DNA from: Firmicutes bacterium UBA1065
GTDB lineage: Bacteria; Bacillota; Clostridia; Tissierellales; Sedimentibacteraceae
DNA length: 5,552 nt
Direction: 5' to 3'
Assembly (NCBI GenBank): GCA_002316225.1
Contig: DCDC01000032.1
Location: 1-5,552 of the forward strand
The position numbers and the translations under genes are program-made. The first letter of the stretch is position 1, and every line of letters begins with the position of its first letter. Of this stretch, positions 1 to 5,445 are shown piece after piece. The notes beneath the pieces were generated by a model, which was given only the letters and a program-made list of their open reading frames with translations, had not been told where the DNA came from and did not search any database.

Positions 1-39
1 ATGACAGATTGTGAATTATTCATACCAATGACAAGGTAA
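1..39 (+). CDS. 3' end of an upstream protein gene (partial)
   Basis: Frame 1 is open from the first base and ends with TAA at 37-39, giving the tail MTDCELFIPMTR. The ATG at base 1 need not be a start, and the frame probably runs in from the left. The stop lies 27 bp before the next gene, with no terminator or promoter visible between, so the two probably share a transcript. The ending with acidic residue, E, hydrophobics and a Pro loosely resembles the final strand of GyrI-like / AraC effector-binding domains. Twelve residues are far too few to assign a family, and that idea is a guess. Confidence 0.5.
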   Translation: MTDCELFIPMTR

Positions 40-66
40 AAAATAATAATTACGGAAAGGATTTAT

Positions 67-567
67 ATGAAATATTTCATAGGGGTTTCCATACCAAAAA
101 ACTATAAAAATAAAATAGAATTGCTGAGAGCCGAGTTCAGGTTTTTCACAACCGAGCCTCATATCACCCTGGTTCCTCCTCCTGCCCTTCCGGATGAGGA
201 TGATTTCATTAAAAACGTGATCGATGCCTGCAAAAACGTTGAGCCTTTTGAAATAAGGCTGAAGGGTCTTGACCAGTTCGGAGACAGGGTTTTATATGTT
301 AAAGTCGATTCTCCCGGCTTAATTGACTTACATAATAAGATTTATGAAATACTTGGTTTGCAGGAAGAAAAAAGGGGTTATACCCCCCATTTAACTCTTG
401 TAAAGCAAAGACCCGGAAGGCCCGTTGATATAGATGCTGTCAAAAAAAGGGCAGAAACAAAACTCATTCCTGCCATCAACTACACTTTAAATTCAGTAAC
501 AGTTTATTACCAGCCCAAGGAACATTCCATCTATGTCCCATACATGGAAATACCTTTAGGAGAATAG
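67..567 (+). CDS. 2H phosphoesterase superfamily protein (2'-5' RNA ligase / LigT-YjcG-like)
   Basis: This 166-aa soluble protein carries the two HxT motifs that define the 2H phosphoesterase fold: PHITLV (His32, Thr34) and PHLTLV (His108, Thr110). They are spaced as expected for two pseudo-symmetric lobes facing one active site. Length fits the family, which is usually about 160-190 aa. Known members hydrolyse or ligate 2'-5' RNA bonds or open cyclic phosphodiesters; the substrate of this one cannot be read from sequence. There is no signal peptide or membrane segment. The ATG at 67 is supported by a purine-rich site GGAAAGGA at 54-61, close upstream. It sits 27 bp after the preceding stop, so it is probably the downstream cistron of an operon entering from the left. 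No strong intrinsic terminator follows; only a 5-bp stem (573-577/583-587) without a T-tract is seen. The family call is solid and the biological role is open. Confidence 0.85.
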   Translation: MKYFIGVSIPKNYKNKIELLRAEFRFFTTEPHITLVPPPALPDEDDFIKNVIDACKNVEPFEIRLKGLDQFGDRVLYVKVDSPGLIDLHNKIYEILGLQEEKRGYTPHLTLVKQRPGRPVDIDAVKKRAETKLIPAINYTLNSVTVYYQPKEHSIYVPYMEIPLGE

Positions 568-584
568 CATTAATTACTATTTGT

Positions 585-625
585 AATCCTATCATAAGAT
601 CCTTCGGGCTAAAGCCCTCAGGATT
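585..625. repeat. Palindromic intergenic repeat, copy 1 (internally deleted)
   Basis: The ends pair as AATCCT (585-590) and AGGATT (620-625), and inside is the small hairpin GGGCTAAAGCCC (606-617). Bases 592-624 align with 690-722 at a constant offset of 98, with four mismatches. Copy 1 lacks the segment that copy 2 carries between its left end and TCAT (about 673-689). It lies between two converging genes and has no open frame. Confidence 0.75.
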
Positions 626-633
626 ATTTCATG

Positions 634-642
634 TTATCCACA
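634..642 (+). other. Isolated DnaA-box sequence TTATCCACA
   Basis: This is a perfect match to the bacterial DnaA box TTATNCACA, lying between the two palindromic repeat copies. No second box is seen close by. A single 9-mer can occur by chance, so binding is uncertain. Confidence 0.35.
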
Positions 643-664
643 CCACGATAAACGTATACTCTAA

Positions 665-725
665 GTCATCCTGAGCGTAGCGAAGGATCTCATGGGTTCC
701 TTTGGGCTAAAGCCCTCAGGATGAC
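665..725. repeat. Palindromic intergenic repeat, copy 2 (complete)
   Basis: An 11-bp perfect inverted repeat, GTCATCCTGAG (665-675) and CTCAGGATGAC (715-725), bounds the unit. Inside are GGGCTAAAGCCC (704-715) and a second possible stem ATCCT (668-672) with AGGAT (684-688). The sequence around TCCTGAGCGTAGCGAAGGAT belongs to a type of short interspersed repeat that I recognise from many bacterial intergenic regions. It could fold in RNA of either strand and might help end transcription of the two converging genes. It lacks a T-tract, so it is not a classic intrinsic terminator. A further small stem, CTATG/CATAG (727-731/739-743), sits between it and the glmM stop. Confidence 0.8.
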
Positions 726-759
726 ACTATGGGATATTCATAGCATGACAATATAAAAT

Positions 760-2106
760 TTATTTAAGACGTTGTTCTATCAGTTTTGCTAATTCAGTGG
801 CGTGGAAGGTGATCTCTTCCTGATTTTCTCCTTCAATCATAACCCTTACCAGGGGTTCTGTGCCCGATGGCCTTATCAGGACCCTTCCTTTACCGCTAAA
901 ATGTTCTTCGATTTCTTTTATTTTATTTACGATTACATCATCAGTCAAATAATCTTTCTTTTTCGAAGCTGAAACATGGGCATTCACCAAGACCTGGGGC
1001 AGGCTTTTCATCATTGAGGACAGGTCCGAAAGTTTTGCCTTTTTTTCCCTAAGAACCCTTAATAGCTGTATGGCTGTCAACAGCCCGTCGCCTGTGGTAT
1101 TGTAATCAAGAAAAATAATATGGCCCGACTGCTCGCCCCCCAGGCAATAGCCCTTATTCAGCATTTCTTCCAATACATACCTGTCCCCTACACTTGTTTT
1201 CACAAGATTTATGTTATATTCCTTAAGGCAGATATCAAGCCCCAAGTTGGTCATTACCGTTCCAACAATTGTATTGTTTTTTAGTTTTCCCTTTTCCTTG
1301 AGATAGGTGCCGCATATGGCCAAAACATGGTCCCCGTCAACAATATTTCCTTTTTCATCGGCAGCAATCAACCTGTCCGCATCCCCGTCAAAGGACAAAC
1401 CCACATCGGCTCCTGTTTCAATGACAAGTTTTTGTATTTCTTCAGGGTTTGTGGACCCGCAGTTCACGTTTATGTTTATACCGTTGGGGTCACTGTGGAT
1501 TACGTAAACCTGGGCTCCCAGCTCGTGAAGAAGACGGGGTGCTGCCTTGTAAACGGCTCCGTTTCCGCAGTCAAGAGCAATCTTAAGTCCCGAAAGATCC
1601 ACATCAATGGTAGATTTAAGGTAATCCAAATACATTCTTAAAGGGTCTTCAATTATTATCTTTCTTCCCAGGTCCCCTGAAACAGGCATGTAGTCTATAT
1701 CTTTATTGGTCAGTATGTATTCTTCTATTGAGTCTTCCATTTCATCCGTTAATTTAAACCCATCCCTGTTAAAGAACTTTATTCCGTTGTATTCAACGGG
1801 ATTGTGGGATGCGGTTATCATCACCCCTCCGTCTGCATCAAGGATTTTTATCATGGCTGCCACTGCAGGTGTCGGAAGTATTCCCAAATATAAAACATCT
1901 ATTCCCGCCGAATTCAAGCCCGAAGACAGGGCTCCTTCAAGCATGTCTCCTGATATTCTGGTATCCGTCCCCACAACCATCTTAGGCTTTTTTATTCCTT
2001 TAGTCAAAAAATATCCTCCGATTCGCCCTAATTTATAGGCTAATTCCGGGGATAAATCCTTGTTCGCTATGCCTCTTACACCATCAGTGCCAAATAATTT
2101 TCCCAT
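760..2106 (-). CDS. glmM: Phosphoglucosamine mutase GlmM
   Basis: GlmM interconverts glucosamine-6-phosphate and glucosamine-1-phosphate in the cytoplasm, feeding UDP-GlcNAc for peptidoglycan. The 448-aa protein has the usual family length and all four alpha-D-phosphohexomutase domains. The N-terminus is GKLFGTDGVRG. The phosphoserine loop is TASHNP with Ser100. The metal-binding loop is DGDADR at 240-245. The sugar-binding loop is GGEQSGH at 323-329, the pattern of GlmM rather than of phosphoglucomutase. The phosphate-binding loop is RPSGTEP at 412-418. The active site is intact. The start ATG (2104-2106) is preceded on the minus strand by GGAGG at 2111-2115, and MGKLFGTDG is the standard family beginning. 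It is divergent from the ABC-F gene and has its own promoter. The common Firmicutes partners cdaA and cdaR are absent directly upstream, so it appears to be monocistronic here. Confidence 0.97.
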   Translation of the reverse strand: MGKLFGTDGVRGIANKDLSPELAYKLGRIGGYFLTKGIKKPKMVVGTDTRISGDMLEGALSSGLNSAGIDVLYLGILPTPAVAAMIKILDADGGVMITASHNPVEYNGIKFFNRDGFKLTDEMEDSIEEYILTNKDIDYMPVSGDLGRKIIIEDPLRMYLDYLKSTIDVDLSGLKIALDCGNGAVYKAAPRLLHELGAQVYVIHSDPNGININVNCGSTNPEEIQKLVIETGADVGLSFDGDADRLIAADEKGNIVDGDHVLAICGTYLKEKGKLKNNTIVGTVMTNLGLDICLKEYNINLVKTSVGDRYVLEEMLNKGYCLGGEQSGHIIFLDYNTTGDGLLTAIQLLRVLREKKAKLSDLSSMMKSLPQVLVNAHVSASKKKDYLTDDVIVNKIKEIEEHFSGKGRVLIRPSGTEPLVRVMIEGENQEEITFHATELAKLIEQRLK

Positions 2107-2149
2107 TATTCCTCCAGATTCCGATAATTTTTATAGGTGTTTTCAATAT

Positions 2150-2158
2150 ATTGTATCA
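2150..2158 (-). promoter_or_regulatory. glmM promoter, extended -10 (TGATACAAT)
   Basis: The minus strand reads TG-A-TACAAT, an extended -10 with TACAAT at 2150-2155. No recognisable TTGACA lies 16-18 bp upstream, where the sequence is T-rich. Transcription would start near 2143 and give a leader of roughly 35-40 nt before the glmM ATG. A 10-bp perfect palindrome, CAATATATTG (2144-2153), overlaps the -10 and the predicted start. Confidence 0.5.
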
Positions 2159-2201
2159 TATTTAACAGATTAAAAAAAGATACCAAAATATTAAATTTTT
2201 A

Positions 2202-2210
2202 TGTTATAAT
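2202..2210 (+). promoter_or_regulatory. abcF (ydiF-like) promoter, extended -10 (TGTTATAAT)
   Basis: TG-T-TATAAT is a consensus extended -10, with TATAAT at 2205-2210. The -35 region (about 2181-2187) does not match TTGACA, as is tolerated with extended -10 elements. Start would be near 2217, leaving only about 30 nt of leader. That is too short for the upstream-peptide attenuators found on many antibiotic-resistance ABC-F genes, and fits a housekeeping role. Confidence 0.6.
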
Positions 2211-2232
2211 AAATACGATCACCATAGTTTCA

Positions 2233-2251
2233 GGGAAGGATTTTTTTTATG
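2233..2251 (+). promoter_or_regulatory. Ribosome binding site with an all-T spacer
   Basis: GGGAAGGA (2233-2240) is followed by exactly eight T residues (2241-2248) and then the ATG (2249-2251). The 8-nt spacing is good for initiation and decides the start. The spacer is a pure homopolymer, which could change length by slippage. Confidence 0.75.
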
Positions 2252-4165
2252 ATAGTTTTGTCGTGCAATAATGTATCAAAAGCATATGTAGCTGAGAATA
2301 TAATAGAAAACATCACCTTTACCATAAATGATAATGAAAAGGTTGGATTAATCGGTCTTAACGGAGCAGGTAAAACAACCTTATTTAATATACTGACCAA
2401 AAATATAGAGCCTGATACCGGCGAAATCTATGTGGCCAAGGGTAAAAAAATCGGTTACCTGATGCAAAATACAATAATCGAAAGCAAAATGAGCATTATG
2501 GATGAAATGCTCCTTATTTTTGATGAGCTTATTAAAATGGAAGAAAGGCTCCATGAAATATCTCATGAAATGAGCATTTTAGCGGAAAAAAAAGATGCAG
2601 CCGGCCTTGAAGCCCTTATGAACACATATTCAAAGCTGAATGAGGAATACGTTGAAGCGGACGGTTACGGTTTCAGAAGCATGATAAAGGGTGTTTTGAA
2701 GGGTCTGGGTTTTACGGAGGATGAATTTGATAAGCCAATAAATATTTTAAGCGGCGGCGAAAAAAGCAGGGTTATGCTTGCAAAGCTCCTTTTGCAAAAA
2801 GCGGATATACTTCTTTTGGACGAACCTACCAACCATTTGGATATTGAAGCTATCTCATGGCTTGAAAAATATATAAAGAATTTTAAAGGTGAAGTAATCA
2901 TTATTTCTCACGACAGGTATTTTCTTGACAATACCGTGAACAGGATTTTTCTTTTGGAGAACAAAACCTTGAAATCATATAAGGGCAATTATTCCGTCTT
3001 CATGAAAAAGAGAAAAACCGAGCTTGAGCAGGCCATGAAGCAATACGAAGAGTATGAGAGGGAAATTAAAAGACAGGAAGAAATGATAAAGCGACTCCAT
3101 GCTTACGGCAGCAAAAGAAATATCAGGCAGGCCTTCAGCAGGCAAAAGGCTTTGGATAAAATGAAAAGAATGGAGAAGCCTATATTTGAAGGCAAGAAGG
3201 TAAAATTAAAGTTTACCCCTAAAATAAGCAGCGGCAGGGATGTACTGAGCTTGACCGGTGTTGCCGTATCCTTTGACGGCAAAAAAATATTTGAAAATGT
3301 CAACATAAATGTGTACAAGGGCGAAAAGATAGGCATAATAGGACCTAACGGCATAGGCAAGTCAACCCTCCTTAAAATTATAGCCAACATTATAAAAGAT
3401 TATGAGGGAGAAGTAAGCTTTGGTCACCAGGTCCACCTGGGCTACTATGACCAGGAGCAGACCAATTTAAATGGTGAAAATACCGTAATCGATGAAATAT
3501 GGGATGAAGTTCCCGATTTGAATTATTATGAAATTCGAAGAATTCTTGCACAATTTTTGTTTTTCGGGGATGATATGTACAAGTTGGTGGAAGACTTAAG
3601 CGGTGGTGAAAAGGGCAGGTTATCCCTTTTGAAACTCATGACTTCCAACGCAAATTTTCTCCTTCTGGATGAGCCTACCAACCACCTGGACATTGATTCC
3701 AAGGAAGTTTTGGAGGACGCCCTCATTAATTACGAAGGAACAGTCCTTGTTGTTTCCCACGACAGGTATTTCCTCAACAAGGTTGTTAATAAGATTTATG
3801 ACTTGTCAGAAGAAGGAGCATTCGAATATTTGGGGAATTACGACTATTACCTTGAAAAGAAAGCTGAACTTGAGGAACCTGATGACGAGGAAGCCGTAAC
3901 CAAAACCAAGACCCGGATAAATGCAGAGAAGAAAAAAGAAAGAGAGCTCATACGGGACAGGCAGCAAAGGGAAAAAGCCATAAGAGAACTGGAAGAAAAG
4001 ATTTTCATGCATGAAAATGAAATTAATGAATTAGAAACCAAATTATGTCAGCCTTCGACATATACCGACAATTTTTTAATTATGAGCCTGAATGAAAAAT
4101 TAATCATTCGCAAAAAAGAAATCCAGGATTTATATACTTTATGGGAAGAATATATTGAGGAATAA
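2249..4165 (+). CDS. ydiF: ABC-F family ATPase, YdiF-type (ribosome-associated)
   Basis: This 638-aa protein has two ABC ATPase domains and no membrane segment, as expected of soluble ABC-F proteins, which act at the ribosomal E site. Domain 1 has Walker A GLNGAGKT (36-43), an arm-like helical insertion (about 88-145), signature LSGGEKSR (167-174), Walker B with LLLDEPTNHLD (188-198), and His221. A basic helical interdomain linker (about 245-320) follows. Domain 2 has Walker A GPNGIGKS (365-372), signature LSGGEKGR (450-457), LLLDEPTNHLD (471-481) and His504. A charged C-terminal coiled coil (about 555-636) closes it. Both catalytic glutamates (192, 475) are present, so both sites should be active. 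The MIVL start, the GYYDQEQ segment and the overall layout match B. subtilis YdiF as I remember it; that assignment is by recall. Gene order, tail-to-tail with tsaD, also fits. A role in translation is known for the family; resistance activity is not indicated. Confidence 0.92.
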   Translation: MIVLSCNNVSKAYVAENIIENITFTINDNEKVGLIGLNGAGKTTLFNILTKNIEPDTGEIYVAKGKKIGYLMQNTIIESKMSIMDEMLLIFDELIKMEERLHEISHEMSILAEKKDAAGLEALMNTYSKLNEEYVEADGYGFRSMIKGVLKGLGFTEDEFDKPINILSGGEKSRVMLAKLLLQKADILLLDEPTNHLDIEAISWLEKYIKNFKGEVIIISHDRYFLDNTVNRIFLLENKTLKSYKGNYSVFMKKRKTELEQAMKQYEEYEREIKRQEEMIKRLHAYGSKRNIRQAFSRQKALDKMKRMEKPIFEGKKVKLKFTPKISSGRDVLSLTGVAVSFDGKKIFENVNINVYKGEKIGIIGPNGIGKSTLLKIIANIIKDYEGEVSFGHQVHLGYYDQEQTNLNGENTVIDEIWDEVPDLNYYEIRRILAQFLFFGDDMYKLVEDLSGGEKGRLSLLKLMTSNANFLLLDEPTNHLDIDSKEVLEDALINYEGTVLVVSHDRYFLNKVVNKIYDLSEEGAFEYLGNYDYYLEKKAELEEPDDEEAVTKTKTRINAEKKKERELIRDRQQREKAIRELEEKIFMHENEINELETKLCQPSTYTDNFLIMSLNEKLIIRKKEIQDLYTLWEEYIEE

Positions 4166-4209
4166 AAAAAGTTATTCACCCTATGTTATTTAGTTGTGAA
4201 TAACTTTTT
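4166..4209. terminator. Bidirectional intrinsic terminator between ydiF-like gene and tsaD
   Basis: Bases 4166-4179 pair perfectly with 4196-4209 as a 14-bp stem, with GTTATTCAC against GTGAATAAC at its core and A5/T5 at the base. The loop is 16 nt. The + strand continues with T-rich sequence (ending near 4219). The minus strand also shows a T-tract of seven opposite 4164-4170, so it can stop transcription from both converging genes. It starts immediately after the ABC-F stop codon. Confidence 0.85.
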
Positions 4210-4253
4210 GTTGTTTTTCTTATATCAACAACTTTATCCACAGCTGTTGATAA
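4172..4253. other. Cluster of DnaA-box-like 9-mers
   Basis: Five matches to TTATCCACA or TTATNCACA lie within 82 bp. They are TTATTCACC at 4172-4180 (+, 8/9), TTATTCACA at 4195-4203 (-, perfect to the N form), ATATCAACA at 4222-4230 (+, 7/9), TTATCCACA at 4234-4242 (+, perfect) and TTATCAACA at 4245-4253 (-, 8/9). The last three are spaced 11-12 bp apart. Some pairs are the two arms of hairpins and so are not independent, but the perfect 4234 box lies in a loop. No dnaA or dnaN gene is near, so this would be a DnaA-binding or titration cluster rather than oriC. Binding is inferred. Confidence 0.55.
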
Positions 4254-4260
4254 TTTTTTT
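4223..4260 (+). terminator. Second intrinsic terminator downstream of the ydiF-like gene
   Basis: TATCAACA (4223-4230) pairs with TGTTGATA (4245-4252) as an 8-bp stem with a 14-nt loop, followed by a run of seven T (4254-4260). It works only in the + direction, as a back-up to the stronger hairpin before it. The 3' end of tsaD begins 15 bp further on. Confidence 0.65.
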
Positions 4261-4274
4261 CAAAGAACTGTTAA

Positions 4275-5306
4275 TCAATTTGCAAGTTCCAAATTTGGCA
4301 TTGCATTTAGTGATGAATCGGCAAATTTTTTAGATAAATATTTATAATATCCTGCGCAAGCAATCATGGCTGCATTATCAGTGCATAAAATAGGAGAAGG
4401 CTTCATAAATATATAGTTATGGCTCAAACATTTTTCCTGAAGTCTTTCCCTCAGACAGCTGTTAGATGCAACCCCTCCGGCTAAGGCTATGGTAGTTAAG
4501 TTTTCCTGCTTGGCTGCCCTTATTGCTTTTGTTGTCAATACATCAACCACAGCTTCCTGGAAGCTTGCAGCGACATCTTCTATTATTACGGTTTCATTTT
4601 TCTGCCTGGCATTATGAAGATAGTTCAATACTGCCGATTTCAAGCCGCTGAAGCTGAAATCCAGGGTATCATCATCAATAATGGCCCTGGGAAATTTAAT
4701 GGCATCCTTGTTTCCTGACTTGGCTGCCTTGTCAATTAAGGGGCCGCCGGGGTAACCCAGCCCGATAGCCCTTGCCACCTTGTCAAAAGCTTCTCCTGCG
4801 GCATCATCCCTGGTCATGCCCAAAACTTTGTAAAGACCGTAATCCTTAACATGTACCAAATCAGTGTGGCCTCCCGAAACCACCAGGCAGAGGAAGGGGG
4901 GCTTTAATTCTTTGTTTTCTATATAGTTTGCATTTATGTGCCCTTCTATATGATTAACCCCGATCAAGGGTTTTTCCCAAGCATAAGAAAGCCCCTTTGC
5001 AAAATTAATCCCCACCAGGAGGGCTCCCACCAAACCGGGGCCGTAGGTCACAGCAATGGCGTCTATGTCTTTTGGCTTTACATTGGCTTCAATCATGGCC
5101 CTTGATACCACATCATTGATATTTTCAATATGTTTTCTTGAAGCCACCTCAGGGACAACTCCTCCGAACTCCTTATGGATTTCTATTTGAGATGATATTA
5201 TACTGGATAAAACATTTCGCCCGTTTTCAACGACGGAAGCGGCTGTTTCATCACAGGATGATTCTATTGCAAGTATTATAGCATTTTCACCTGTATTTTC
5301 CTTCAT
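4275..5306 (-). CDS. tsaD: tRNA N6-adenosine threonylcarbamoyltransferase TsaD
   Basis: TsaD transfers the threonylcarbamoyl group from TC-AMP to A37 of ANN-decoding tRNAs (t6A), working with TsaB and TsaE in bacteria. The 343-aa protein has the ASKHA fold motifs of the Gcp/Kae1 family. These are [14 protein letters not shown] (10-24), the metal-binding HIEGH (His119, His123), SGGHT (144-148), GEAFDKVAR (171-179), [10 protein letters not shown] (277-286) and TDNAAMI with the third metal ligand Asp310. All key residues are intact and the length is typical. The ATG at 5304-5306 places about nine residues before the conserved core, slightly longer than usual. GGAGG on the minus strand (5319-5323) lies 12 nt upstream, a little far, but no better start is seen. 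The stop is TGA. It has its own promoter and a terminator upstream, so it looks monocistronic rather than part of a tsaE-tsaB-rimI-tsaD operon. Confidence 0.97.
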   Translation of the reverse strand: MKENTGENAIILAIESSCDETAASVVENGRNVLSSIISSQIEIHKEFGGVVPEVASRKHIENINDVVSRAMIEANVKPKDIDAIAVTYGPGLVGALLVGINFAKGLSYAWEKPLIGVNHIEGHINANYIENKELKPPFLCLVVSGGHTDLVHVKDYGLYKVLGMTRDDAAGEAFDKVARAIGLGYPGGPLIDKAAKSGNKDAIKFPRAIIDDDTLDFSFSGLKSAVLNYLHNARQKNETVIIEDVAASFQEAVVDVLTTKAIRAAKQENLTTIALAGGVASNSCLRERLQEKCLSHNYIFMKPSPILCTDNAAMIACAGYYKYLSKKFADSSLNAMPNLELAN

Positions 5307-5332
5307 GTATGGTATTTTCCTCCGTATTTTCC
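5293..5332. repeat. Three copies of a 9-mer around the tsaD start
   Basis: GTATTTTCC (GGAAAATAC in the mRNA sense) occurs at 5293-5301, 5312-5320 and 5324-5332. The last two sit head to tail with a 12-bp period, and the middle copy overlaps the tsaD Shine-Dalgarno site. The first copy lies inside the first codons. The meaning is unknown; a small local duplication is the simplest reading. Confidence 0.6.
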
Positions 5333-5339
5333 TTACCCG

Positions 5340-5368
5340 ATTATACTATTAAGGGTTGGATAATTCAA
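5340..5368 (-). promoter_or_regulatory. tsaD promoter (SigA-type)
   Basis: On the minus strand a perfect TATAAT (5340-5345) lies exactly 17 bp from TTGAAT (5363-5368), which matches TTGACA at four of six bases. Transcription would start near 5333, giving a leader of about 27 nt that contains the GGAGG site. This is the best-formed promoter in the window. Confidence 0.75.
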
Positions 5369-5372
5369 GAAG

Positions 5373-5409
5373 AAAAAAAGATGACCTATCATAATGATTA
5401 ATAGGTCAT
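5373..5409 (-). terminator. Minus-strand intrinsic terminator upstream of tsaD
   Basis: ATGACCTAT (5381-5389) and ATAGGTCAT (5401-5409) form a perfect 9-bp stem with an 11-nt loop. Read on the minus strand it is followed by CTTTTTTT (T7 opposite 5373-5379). There is no T-run on the + side. It would end a transcript arriving from the right of the window just before the tsaD promoter. Confidence 0.75.
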
Positions 5410-5445
5410 ACCAGGTCATTTTGCAGAAAAATAATAAAAATACCA

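Noticed and set aside
568..759. CRISPR array or small RNA gene
   Set aside because: Only two unequal palindromic copies exist, with no regular spacers, no promoter and no terminator with a T-tract.
1307..2038. Several open frames on the + strand of 66-110 codons within glmM
   Set aside because: They lie wholly antisense to an intact glmM, overlap each other in different frames, show low-complexity Ser/Pro/Phe-rich translations, and lack convincing ribosome sites.
2211..2248. Riboswitch or leader peptide upstream of the ABC-F gene
   Set aside because: The predicted leader is only about 30 nt, too short for an aptamer plus expression platform or for a regulated upstream peptide.
2586..2593. 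A8 run inside the ABC-F gene as a programmed frameshift site
   Set aside because: The reading frame continues normally through E-K-K-D with no downstream overlapping frame or stimulatory structure seen. Such runs are common in AT-rich genes.
2381..4041. Open frames antisense to, or out of frame within, the ABC-F gene
   Set aside because: The ABC-F frame is intact with all motifs. The alternatives are mirror images of its repeated ATPase motifs and look like no protein I recognise.
2249..4165. Antibiotic-resistance ABC-F (Vga/Lsa/Msr-like)
   Set aside because: The sequence matches the housekeeping YdiF type, with a C-terminal coiled coil, tsaD as neighbour, and a leader too short for the attenuator typical of inducible resistance genes.
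4166..4274. Chromosomal replication origin (oriC)
   Set aside because: DnaA-box-like sequences are present, but there is no dnaA, dnaN or rpmH nearby, and the gap is only 109 bp and already filled by two terminators.
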